DNA from: Hormiphora californensis
Lineage: Eukaryota > Ctenophora > Tentaculata > Cydippida > Pleurobrachiidae
DNA: 64,000 bases
Assembly (NCBI GenBank): GCA_020137815.1
Contig: CM035362.1
Coordinates: 3,184,391-3,248,390 of the forward strand
Reading direction: 5' to 3'
The position numbers and the translations under genes were made by a program. The notes under the pieces were generated by a model that worked only from the letters and a program-made list of their open reading frames with translations, searched no databases and was not told the origin of the DNA. Positions 11,004 to 22,018 of the stretch are shown in pieces. How positions within the stretch are numbered: the first letter of the stretch is position 1; every line of letters begins with the position of its first letter.

Positions 11004-11322
11004 CTCGGACCTGCCTCCCATCCCCCAGTATGCTACGAGTCCCGTGTAGGTGACCTTTCCAAATATGGAATAATTCAACTCAAGAAAGCGTACCACGTGA
11101 CCCTGTCACGTGCTTCATTGAGGCCAATCGCAAGCTCTCTAGGCTCTCACATGTCAGCTGCCCGAATATTACTGCAGCAGCAGCTCACAAATCTGTGAGA
11201 TTCTCTCTCTAGTTGACCTTCCCAAAGAGGAAACGGAAAAGACTACCATGTCAATTCATCTTGAAAAAGTGACCAAAAAGTCACCAATACTGACTGACCA
11301 ATTTACAAAAAAATTTGAAAAA

Positions 11323-11442
11323 AAGGATACTGCACCGGGGATTCCCAGGCGGTCACCCATCCAAGTACTAACCCGGCCTGCGGTTGTTTAACTTCCGAGA
11401 TCGAACGAGATCGGGTGCATTCAACCGAGTATGGCCGTATCC
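11323..11442 (-). rRNA. 5S ribosomal RNA, copy 10 (reverse)
   Basis: Identical to copy 9. Only about 55 bp of its upstream region, including the TATA-like block, remain before the array ends at about 11497. Confidence 0.97.
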
Positions 11443-11486
11443 GACATTCAACAATTTCACACCCCTTTATACCTATATTCCAATCT

Positions 11487-12110
11487 TCAAATTACCCTAT
11501 GTCGCTTAAAAAGTCTTAAATATGCCGAAGGTACCGGGTTCGTATCCTTGTTTTTTCCTATGATATAACTGAATGAAGTTGAACTAATACGATTTACTAT
11601 TCTTATTTTTATACTATCATGAATGCTTTTCACTAACCTCTCAAGTATGGCGCTGATAATGACTGCTACATTTGAAAATGCTGCTACGAATGTGATCCCA
11701 ATAAACAGCAGACACAGACCTAGAAAGGTTGAAATAATCTTACTTTCTTTTCTCGTTATTACTATCATTCGAAAGTAGAATACGGCACAGTTATTCGATA
11801 AAATTTTACTAGTTTTCTCAAGTTTTATTTAGGCCGGTACGTCTGTGAACCCCGTGTTTACAATCAAACAAATTGTTTACCAGTTGATTCCCATATGGGT
11901 CTCGTTAAGGAGCTGTTAAAACTGGCCATCATTTGTTCCGTGTCCAATACTGCTAACAGCGAGTCACCAGGGGCGGGCTGGAATCGCCCTGTCAATGTCA
12001 TCTCGTCTGTTATAGGGATAGAGATTTCAGAAGGGGATATATCTGCAAGGATAGACGGGGATTTCAGTAAGCAGAGTGAGAGAAGGTAGAACAAGGCAAG
12101 AAAAGCTCAA
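11487..12110 (-). CDS. possible two-exon small membrane protein (partial model)
   Basis: Not recognised. Two minus-strand open segments join in frame. Exon A (about 12107-11881) starts with a hydrophobic leader (ALFYLLSLCLLKSPSILA) followed by about 55 polar residues, and ends at a GTAAAC donor in phase 1. Exon B begins after an AG at about 11764 and keeps the frame. It encodes a membrane segment (residues like LGLCLLFIGITFVAAFSNVA) and a basic tail, with its stop inside the flank of the 5S array. The arrangement suggests signal peptide, short ectodomain and one membrane segment. No ATG precedes exon A in frame: a TGA lies just upstream, so an earlier exon would be needed, or the gene is a remnant. 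The pyrimidine tract before exon A is poor. Confidence 0.33.
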
Positions 12111-12472
12111 ATATATATTTATTTGTACAGTTATAAAACGAATCCGACTCAGTTTTTAGTATTTACTTTTTAATGTATACAGTGTATCAGTATACTATAC
12201 AGTTACTAATAGTAAATACTGATAAAACTGTCGGAGTTGTTTCAAAACTGTACAATGGAAGCCCATAAAATTAACAGCAGAATTCCCAATGGTCGGCATG
12301 GCTTCAATTACTTACAGCTGCAATTAATTCCCAGGCAATTCTTTAGAGCTGCTGAGTATATTTAGGCAACATGGTACAGCATAACTAAAATAGGTTTCAA
12401 ATACACATAGTACTGCATGTTTGTTATGTTCTAACCCTCCGGGCAGGGCGTGGTGACACAGGGTTTGAGCAA
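12111..12472. other. AT-rich intergenic sequence
   Basis: Short inverted segments such as CAGTATACTATACAG are present. I see no coding or RNA gene. Confidence 0.5.
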
Positions 12473-12660
12473 TACAGGGTGTCCCACTGTCTTTGCATCA
12501 CCTGCGATATTGGGTCATGACCGGGCTCCATTAAACTAACCAAAACTGATCGAAAAATTGGTCAAAATGGTTCTAACAAAAACCAGTGTTCTAGAGAATT
12601 GTCTGGCGAACATTTTGGTTGCAAGATTGATTTTCCAAGTCTTACCAATCGTCAGATATA

Positions 12661-13326
12661 TGAGGCATAAACTCTTGCCAGTGGCGCGTTATTTCAGATA
12701 CCTTTCTCCCAGCGCGCCGCTGGGAGAAGGTAGCTGTAGTTTATCCGCCACTGGCGGATAAACTGGTTTAAATCACGACGACGATCCCGAGGCGTAGCCG
12801 AGGGAGAGGCGGAGGGGTTTAAACCTATAACGCGTCTGTGGCAAGAGTTTATAGGTTATATACCCTGCTTTAGTTGTTTGTTACAAGTATTACACACTAA
12901 CAAGAGAGAGAACACTAATCAAAACACACAAAGAGAACTGAGAAACAGTCAAAAACATCTCTCAATTGAGTGTACATTGTTTGGTAACAGTTACTAAGGA
13001 GAGAGAGAAAGAAATAACAAGATATGGGGCATGCCAGACATAACACAGAGGAATTGAGATAGTGAAACAAAAGGGAAGATAAAGAGAGAGTAATTGGCGG
13101 AATGTGTTGTTTCTTTCTCTCCAATTTAGTGTGTAACTCTTCCAAACAGTGTTCCCTCTGTATTTCAGTAAGAACTGATCATTTACACACACTTTGAATG
13201 TAACATACTACATAGGAGTTAAAAATAAATAACCTGCCAGTGGGAAATAATCTGCCGCTGGACTGGCTGGTTATCGAGAGCGCGCTAGTGGGACTTCTCG
13301 CCACTGGCGCATTATTTAAGTTAGCA
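12661..13326. mobile_element. nested insert with GCCAGTGGCG-type inverted repeats
   Basis: The insert interrupts the left foldback arm. Its first 200 bp form their own inverted pair (ATAAACTCTTGCCA near 12667 against TGGCAAGAGTTTAT near 12839). The rest is bounded by ATACCCTGCT near 12862 and AGCAGGGTAT near 13317, so at least two nested pieces are present. No protein is supported. Confidence 0.55.
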
Positions 13327-13873
13327 GGGTATATATCGTCGTAAAGTCAAAATTACGTGTTCATGAAATCCGACCGGGGTTCACGTTTTGAAAAATTCAC
13401 AAGTGCAAAGTTGCTCGGATCACATTGCATCCCTCATAAGAGTTGTAGGAAATTGTCTGGCGGTCATTTTGGTACCCGGGTTTTTATCCTAACTCAATGT
13501 TTAGAGTGTCTTATGACTGTCTAAAGACGAAATTCAACCAGCATTTTTGAGGGGATCACGTGTCATCAACAAATGGGTAAAATGATTTGAAATTTACAAG
13601 AGCTTCATTGGAATCGTCTAAGGTTCATCTTGATACCATGGTTTTTTTCATAGCTCTACGTTTAAGTTGCGTTATGACTGTAGGAACATGAAGATTTTTC
13701 TATGCTGAGTCTTAGTTGGTATCGGCTCACAACCCCTAATTAGGTGGCTCGGTGTCGTGTGTAATCCCATGATAATCAGCACATATCGTCTCAATTTCAT
13801 CTAGACACTTGACAGGGTTGTTATGACGATTTGGCAAGGCCCCTGTTAATGTGTAGGATACGCAAGTGGTCTA

Positions 13874-13934
13874 TCTCAACCCTATCATGCACTAAGCTGT
13901 TTGAATAACATCTTAGTGCATGATAGGGTTGAGA
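13874..13934. repeat. perfect 23-bp stem hairpin
   Basis: TCTCAACCCTATCATGCACT plus AAG pairs exactly with its reverse complement after a 15-base loop. It lies in the loop of the large foldback element. Confidence 0.85.
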
Positions 13935-14371
13935 GCTTCATAACAGGGCAAAATGCAATGCGATACCTGAAATCACTTTTGGGAAAATTCCAGTTCTGAC
14001 AGTCATAAGACATTCTAAACATTGAGCTAGGATAAAAACCCGGGTACCAAAATGACCGCCAGACAATTTCCTACAACTCTTATGAGGGATGCAATGTGAT
14101 CCGAGCAACTTTGCACTTGTGAATTTTTCAAAACGTGAACCCCGGTCGGATTTCATGAACACGTAATTTTGACTTTACGACGATATATCTGACGATTGGT
14201 AAGACTTGGAAAGTCAATCTTGCAACCAAAATGTTCGCCAGACAATTCTCTAGAACACTGGTTTTTGTTAGAACCATTTTGACCAATTTTTCGATCAGTT
14301 TTGGTTAGTTTAATGGAGCCCGGTCATGACCCAAACTCGCAGGTGATGCAAAGACAGTGGGACACCCTGTA

Positions 14372-15654
14372 CAAGACAAACATGATACATACCATGATGG
14401 ATGGATTACTATTATAAAACTGAAATATACTACTCAATACTCATGTTTACCTGTTTATAGAGTAACAAGAATGGGCAGCAATTGTAGTTAGACTATTCTA
14501 GATGTTAGTACTTCTAACTTCAATAGATCATCGGAGCTTTATTATTGTTGGTAAACACGGAACAATGACTATATATGACTATGAGCTCCTTTCATTCTCT
14601 TATGATCCAAACGCTCCTGCCTATAATTATAACACTCAAATGATGTGGGCTTTGAAAGTAAGGCGGAAGTGAGTCTATATATTCCAAGGAAAATATATTG
14701 CCTGTTCGACCTCCTCTCTTTTCACAAAAACACTAGGAGAATAGTACACGAGTAGAATAATTAATGAGAGAGCGGTGCATCTTGGAATACTCGTATAAAC
14801 CCTTGAAAAATAAAATATACATGCAGTTCTAAACCGCGAAATGAAAAAGATTCATTGCACAACATGATGATCACAACTCTGCAGCACAGATCTCTTCCTT
14901 GAAAGACTAAACAAAGATTTAGGCAAATTAGATTAGAGCAATCTCTCATGTGGAATGTGTTTATGGAAGCCCATATAATAGATGGATTGTCCACAACTGG
15001 TACGGTAGAACAATGTGCAATAGTACTGGGAAAAGAAAAGGTAGCCCATCCAATTTGGATCCCAAAAACAATAGTCGATCGAAAAACGCATGGAATCGGG
15101 AACTATTATATGTAATTCATGATTACGATCAGTTATATATTGGTTTTTAAATCTTCACAATCCCAGCGCGGATCTATGAACACACTCGTTAAATATGAAA
15201 TAGCAAGTGTATTATAAACAGTTGCAGTTTTCACAACATGCGAGAGCTGTCACAAGGTAGAGGCTGTACCACACACATATATTGGAGAAAAGGGGGACTA
15301 ACGACGTGTTAGATGTTATATATACAGCTACACTTTGTGTATTATTATCTTACACAATGGATGCATAACAAGTTTATGAATAATATTAGTAGTGAATATT
15401 ACGATATAAGTAAACACGCTTGCCGCGTTAGGTGCTGTTAGGTAAAAAAAAAGCTAGCAGATTTGAGCAAACCTATTTGTAAGCATGGTAAAACATTTCT
15501 TCAAGAGTCATTTTTCAAGAGTCAATTATGTAGAACAAAGAGTCTAAAAAGCATCCTTACATTTCAAATGGCACGTTCCAAGGTACATAGCAGCTTCAGT
15601 GAAGCAGTTGAATCAGCTTGGCTTCCGGGATTCGCGGTTTATCCCAAGTGATTT
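14372..15654. other. intergenic, no gene seen
   Basis: AT-rich sequence with only short, unconvincing open frames. Confidence 0.5.
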
Positions 15655-15661
15655 ATTGGAG

Positions 15662-16706
<1,045 letters not shown>

Positions 16707-16831
16707 GCATATATCAGGAACCGACCGAATCAGGAAATACTGGTCCCTGATTGGCTGATAACCAGTCACGTGACCTAAATAACGAGTTCTGATTGGTTGT
16801 TTACTTGTTTCGGTCAGTTCCTGGCATATAT
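16707..16831 (+). mobile_element. MITE-A copy 1 (hAT-like, 8-bp TSD)
   Basis: The element spans 16715-16823 with termini CAGGAACCGACCGAA and TTCGGTCAGTTCCTG. It is flanked on both sides by GCATATAT, a perfect 8-bp target duplication. The interior contains CCAGTCACGTGACC and TGATTGG motifs. It is the best-preserved member of a family with about ten copies here. Confidence 0.9.
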
Positions 16832-16958
16832 TCTTCAGTCGGGGTGATAATGGAGATAGTAATAAAAATATTCATAGATTGACACGCGTCAATCGTCGTA
16901 TGATGTGTCGTAAAGAATACCAGGAAATTGACCCATGGTCAAAATAAAGTGGAACCGG

Positions 16959-16962
<4 letters not shown>

Positions 16963-17051
<89 letters not shown>

Positions 17052-17060
17052 GGAAGGAGA
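16963..17060. repeat. (GA)n microsatellite
   Basis: About 90 bp of pure GA, grading into a GGAGA-rich tail up to 17150. Confidence 0.98.
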
Positions 17061-17263
17061 GCGGGAGAAAGAGTGGGAGAGAGAGAGGGAGTGAAAGAGA
17101 TGGAGGTATAGGGAGAGAGATGGAAGGAGGCAGAGAGACAGAGAGCGATGGCTATGTGGAACTCTGCAGAGTCTGCTTAAATGTATGACTCAATTCACCA
17201 CAACTCGAAAAGTGTAGTTGTCAAAGGCTCAACGAGTGTTTGCCGATGAATTTCATCAAAATA

Positions 17264-17380
17264 CTATAAAACAGGATCTGACCGACACAAGTAAACAACC
17301 AATCAGAACTCAACATTTAGGTCACGTGGCTAGTTACCATTGACCAGTATTTCCTGATTCGGTCGGTTCCTGCTATAAAA
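17264..17380 (-). mobile_element. MITE-A copy 2 (reverse)
   Basis: Reverse-oriented copy at 17272-17372, flanked by CTATAAAA on each side (8-bp target duplication). Confidence 0.88.
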
Positions 17381-17503
17381 AAGCATCAGGAAACGACCGA
17401 ATCAGGAAGTACTGGTCCCTGATTGGCTGATAACCAGTCACGTGACCTAAATAACGAGTTCTGATTGGTTGTTTACTTGTTTCGGTCGGTTCCTGAAATG
17501 CAT
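17379..17503 (+). mobile_element. MITE-A copy 3
   Basis: Element 17387-17495. Flanks AAAAGCAT and AAATGCAT match at 7 of 8 bases. It sits only about 15 bp after copy 2 in the opposite orientation. Confidence 0.87.
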
Positions 17504-17802
17504 CCCTCCAGATAGTCCATACCATTATAAATTATCATGTAGATTGTGTCATGTTTGTTGTATAGGATTACCAAATACCAAACACGAGGTAAACCGCCGT
17601 ATCTTTATCAATCGTTGCATTTGCTTCACGGTACTGTAAGTGTAACAAATCATTTTAAATATTTTGAATCACAGTTCGAGATTTTCATCACAGTACCATG
17701 ACTCACACATCATAACAACCCTATTTACTATAGCTGGGAGTTCGATGTGGCGTGACGTGTGTGTGTCCCAGATGTTTACTGTCTCGATATATAGTGCAGA
17801 CA

Positions 17803-17807
<5 letters not shown>

Positions 17808-17860
<53 letters not shown>

Positions 17861-17867
17861 GAGAGAT
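17808..17867. repeat. (GA)n microsatellite
   Basis: About 60 bp of GA. Confidence 0.97.
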
Positions 17868-17869
17868 AG

Positions 17870-18698
17870 AGTAGGTAGACGAGAATGATCGGTATCAGTA
17901 ACTTAGATTTCTTGGAATGTTGTTTCAATTTCAATGAAATTTTATTGACGTTTACTTTCACATGACGTTCAATTTAACCACGCCCACTGTCCACTTGAAA
18001 TCACGAGCTACATATGATTTTTCCTCTCCTTGTCTCACTCACAGGTGGACAATAGTGAGATCTTACTATGGGAGAGAAAAGTTCTTCACCGCGGCCACAA
18101 AGGTTCCTTCACTTTGTGAAACTCTCTAGATAAGTGAATCGTCACATGAATTCTAGTATCGTATAGCAACCACCACCTGGGGCCCTGGAATGTTCTTAGT
18201 TTTAGTAGTATTATCTGATTTCCCATCTTTTCCTTCTTAGACCAGCTATATGAAATTTTCTTCTCTAATTCTCCCTTCCAATTATATGGCGTTTCATAAT
18301 CTCGCCTCGCTCGACTTTGCCCAACCACCACCGCACCAGATGTTGAATCCCTTGTAGTGGTAGTCATGGTCTACGTTGTACTGTACTAAATTTAATTCTG
18401 ATATACCACGTGAAAAGTGCACGTGTCATTGTAATGACATCATCTGACGTCATTATTCAATTTCACATCAAAATCACCGGCGTGGGATTACGGAGTTGAG
18501 AAGTCAGCTGTTATTACTGATCACTTGAAGTTGAAGAATTGTTCAGGGTCTCATATCAATCCGAATCGTTGAGTAAATTACCTGTAGAGCATAGTCTTAT
18601 AGTGTGCCCCCTACACTCACGTGTTTTGGTATCACGTGCTCAGTTGTTAGGTTAACACTCACGATGGATTCTCTCTCTTAGTTTAGTGTTTTCAGCAG
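17870..18698. other. intergenic; weak minus-strand open frame 18086-18367
   Basis: A 93-codon minus-strand frame starts MTTTTRDSTSGAVVV and has mixed, plausible composition. It shows no motif, no homologous copy nearby and no clear splice context. I record it as hypothetical at best. Confidence 0.25.
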
Positions 18699-19944
18699 AT
18701 GTTTCATCTCTTTGTCCTCCTTCTTCTCGGTGTCCTATTGCCTCATCACACCAAAGGTATATATTATTTATTTTAAGCCAAAATAATGGTTTTTGTACAC
18801 ATAGTTTTTATTCCAAATGATATACTAGATATTCCAAATACACACCTGATACATTTTCCAGAGTTTTATTCTCGTGCTTGTTTCCAGGGTTACCGAGTTT
18901 TATTCTCGTTCTTGTTTCTAGGGTTACAGAGTTTAATCTCGTTCTTGTTTCCAGGGTTACCGAGTTTTATTCTCGTTCTTGTTTCCAGGGTTACAGAGTT
19001 TTATTCTCGTTCTTGTTTCCAGGGTTACCGGTCGAGGTTCATGTTAACGAAGTTGATGATGGGGTTGTTGACAACTCATACATCGTGGACTGTCTCAGAA
19101 ATAGTCATTTATCCTGGTGGGTAAACGCTATTATAGAGTTTGGTCTTTATCGCAAATCTTAATCTTTACCAGTGATAAAATCGCAAAACAATTAAACAGC
19201 CGCGAGCCAGGTTGAAACTAAGAAACTTTGTTTTTAAATAACAAGTTCATTCTTATGTTGTTCCTGATCCTCGTATCTCTCTTTAGGAAGATTATGAGTC
19301 GCTGGAGTGACAAGCTAAGTGAAACGTCAAGAGAACAGTTAAAATTGAAAACTGATCTTTGCAGAAGTAAGTTACATTATTTTGTTAATAAGCTGCAAAA
19401 CGCTACTAGACTTTCTAAGCGAACCTTTAGCTTTAAAAGTCTTAGGGTATGTCCTTATATCTTATAACATATGTCTCATATCTCTGTCAATTCACAGAGG
19501 AGAAAGGAACGCTGGACGCCCACTTGGTTACCCTTTGTACCACCTCTCGGAATGATCACGACTGCACAAAGTTTTTTACACAGTGGCTTGATACCTTCCC
19601 CGAGTAAGTCATGAATCAGGAAATGCTGGTCCCTGATTGGCTGATAACCAGTCACGTGACCTAAATAACGAGTTCTGATTGGTTGTTTACTTGTTTCGGT
19701 CGGTTCCTGTCATGAATATAATTCAAGTGACCTTCCTATGAATTATACCCTATACGGTATATACGAACAACAATAACAATAACAACCATTTCTTGATCTT
19801 TTGATCCTTACGGATAGTCGCTCACTTTTTTGGTCAAAGTATATTCATGCTTTTAATCCCAGGTTAAATATCAACGAGGGGGGATGCGGTGCAAAATCTA
19901 TTCACGGCCACGAGCTCATGATGTGTACCTATAACACCAAGTGA
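18699..19944 (+). CDS. small secreted six-cysteine protein, five exons
   Basis: Not recognised. The exons are 18699-18756, 19023-19116, 19287-19366, 19498-19603 and 19863-19944. Together they give 139 codons plus stop, with every intron GT-AG and the frame kept throughout. Exon 1 is a signal peptide (MFHLFVLLLLGVLLPHHTKG). The mature part of about 120 residues is polar and probably helical, with six cysteines in the contexts IVDC, TDLC, VTLC, HDC, EGGC and MMC, which could form three disulfides. A secreted signalling, defence or matrix role is possible; I would not choose. The ATG is preceded by TTTTCAG-CAG, so an acceptor lies 3 nt upstream, as expected for trans-splicing or a leader intron. 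Intron 1 ends in five tandem acceptor copies; intron 4 contains a MITE. Confidence 0.72.
18868..19024 (+). repeat. 34-bp tandem repeat carrying a splice acceptor, five copies
   Basis: The unit GAGTTTTATTCTCGTTCTTG plus TTTCCAGGGTTAC is repeated. Each copy ends with a pyrimidine tract and CAGGG (one reads TAGGG), so each is a usable 3' splice site. The last AG at 19021-19022 leads into exon 2 of the secreted-protein gene. Confidence 0.9.
19609..19717 (+). mobile_element. MITE-A copy 4 in intron 4
   Basis: The left terminus is shortened. The element runs 19617-19709 and is flanked by TCATGAAT on both sides (8-bp target duplication). It inserted a few bases after the exon 4 donor of the secreted-protein gene. 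Confidence 0.88.
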
Positions 19945-20151
19945 AGTGATGAAAACACATTTTGAAGATTTGAAGAGGGGAGGATGGAAAACACATTTTG
20001 AAGATGGAAACAGTGTTGGGAACAGTGAACAATATATACCAAAGCTGTGAAATTATTGTCACTCTATATCTTCTGGTTATTTGTTTTTAACCTTTTCGGA
20101 AAGCTTCGTGTTTGGTGCAGTAAGCAGCTCTTTCCAATGAGCGAAGTTTAA

Positions 20152-22014
20152 CCCTTTGGAGACGATTGGGTCACAGGTGACCCACAACTTTGAACCCGTA
20201 TTACGGTGGCAGATTCCGGCCAAGAGTTTTTTAAATCAAGTGAAATATTTTTGTTTGAAGTTTTATAAAAATTTTATTTCAAAATAAAAATATATATGTC
20301 GTTAAAATTATTGGCCGAAATCTGCCACGCGGGTGGCAGATTCCGGCCAAGATTCTCAAAAAACCTTGGCCAGAATCTGCCACGCACGTGGCAGATTCTG
20401 GCCAACCAACTAAAACTTGTTTATATCAAAGCGAAAACCACTGTACCCGACTAATTTTGATACGCTGAATCACGTTAGATACTTTTCCAATCCCTCAGAG
20501 GTCGGGAAAGTGTCATAATTGACCATAATTAGGTCTAATTGACCCCACTTACAACTTTTCACCTTAAAACGATAGACGCTTATGTGAAGGCACTTTTCCG
20601 ACTAATTTTGATACGCTGAATCACGTAAGCAACTTTTCCAAGTCCTCAGAGATCGGCAAAGTGCCCTAATTGAGCAATTTAGGCTAATTAGACCCAATTA
20701 TACCCAATTAAGGCATTTTCCCGACCTCGGAGGACTTGGAAAAGTTGCTTACGTGATTCAGCGTATCAAAATTAGTCGGAATAGTGCCTTCACATAAGCG
20801 TCTATCGTTTTAAGGTGAAAAGTTGTAAGTGGGGTCAATTAGACCCAATTATGGTCAATTATGACACTTTCCCGACCTCTGAGGGATTGGAAAAGTATCT
20901 AACGTGATTCAGCGTATCAAAATTAGTCGGGTACAGTGGTTTTCGCTTTGATATAAACAAGTTTTAGTTGGTTGGCCAGAATCTGCCACGTGTGTGGCAG
21001 ATTCTGGCCAAGGTTTTTTGAGAATCTTGGCCGGAATCTGCCACCCGCGTGGCAGATTCCGGCCAATAATTTTAACGATATGTTTATTTTTATTTTGAAA
21101 TAAATTTTTTATAAAACTTCAAACAAAAATATTTCACTTGATTGAAAAAACACTTGGCCGGAATCTGCCACCGTACCCGTATAGCGTCTTTCTAGACCAT
21201 ATTTGAAAGTTTTAAATCGTTTCCAGGGTTGAAACATACATTTTTCTAGCATTTTGAGGTCGTTTTGAGCCTCTGAAGTTGTCGACTTTGGAAAACAGGG
21301 CTAAAACAGTGCATTTGGTAGGCAAAATGGGTAGTTTAATGGCCATATATCAAAATTGGTACGAGTATACTTAAAATGGACTTGGAAAATGCAAGAAAAG
21401 TGTGTATTTTACCCCGGGGTAAAGTTTCAGGGTGATATTCCAAATTTTGTGCCTCTCAGAGGCCTTCAAAGTGCTGGGTCACCTGTGACCCAATCGTCCC
21501 CTAATGCTAAAACAGGAATTTGCATTTTACGAGCATTTCTAAAGGAATGGCCCCCGATAAAAGTCTAAAACGGCATTTTTTAAACAGGTGCTAGCGACTA
21601 ACCGACTCCATCATTGTTATCTCAACATCTTAGAGAGTCGATGAAAAAAATTTTGAGATCCGTGCTCCTTCAGAAAATTTTTCATCTCGGCCAATTTTGA
21701 AATTCTAAAATCGGCTACAGATGAGATAGAGAGGCCCATAGGGTGTGCAAACTGTGCAGAATGGCTGGGTTTATATAAGTGTTATGAACAAACATAGGGT
21801 CTAAAATGAACGGTTTTCGAGTTATCGGGCAAAATAGCGGCAAAATCTCAATTCCTATTTTAGCGTTAGGGGACGATTGGGTCACAGGTGACCCAATAGA
21901 AATACAGGTGGTAGAACCAAAATTCTTTGTCCTGCGTTCAAGTAGGTTCAAAGTGAGTGTCTCCAGAAAGTTTTAGAGAATTCTGTCGACAGGGGGCTTA
22001 TCGTCCCCAAAGGG
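20152..22014. mobile_element. piggyBac-like non-autonomous element with a ~980-bp palindrome
   Basis: TTAA at 20148-20151 and 22015-22018 flank termini CCCTTTGGAGACGATTGGG and its inverted partner (TCGTCCCCAAAGGG). TTAA duplication plus a CCC-initial terminus is the piggyBac signature. The core 20203-21180 is a nearly complete inverted repeat centred near 20690, rich in the inverted motif GCCAGAATCTGCCACG. GGGTCACAGGTGACCC occurs near the left end and again inside (21477, 21872). Open frames are short and show no transposase. Confidence 0.8.
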
Positions 22015-22018
22015 TTAA

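Larger units (their letters stand above)
4620..11497. repeat. tandem 5S rRNA / spliced-leader RNA gene array with terminal inversion
   Basis: Units of about 730-775 bp repeat from a partial unit at 4620. Each contains, in order, a TATA-like box, 5S rRNA, a conserved spacer, an inverted CACGTG pair, a candidate snRNA-type promoter block, and an SL RNA gene with a GTAAGC donor. Eight 5S and seven SL genes lie on the plus strand. At 10330-10460 the unit breaks off into unrelated sequence. Array sequence then resumes in reverse orientation with two 5S genes and one SL gene and ends at about 11497. Coupling of SL and 5S genes is known from several SL-using lineages. Confidence 0.93.
12473..14371. 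mobile_element. foldback transposon with nested insertion
   Basis: Left arm 12473-12662 plus 13327-13523 is the inverted copy of right arm 13998-14371. The ends are TACAGGGTGTCCCACTG and CAGTGGGACACCCTGTA, a terminus style common in Tc1/mariner-type elements. About 660 bp are inserted in the left arm within a TATAT context (insert roughly 12661-13326). The loop at 13524-13997 contains a further perfect hairpin. No transposase is visible, so the element is non-autonomous. Confidence 0.75.
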
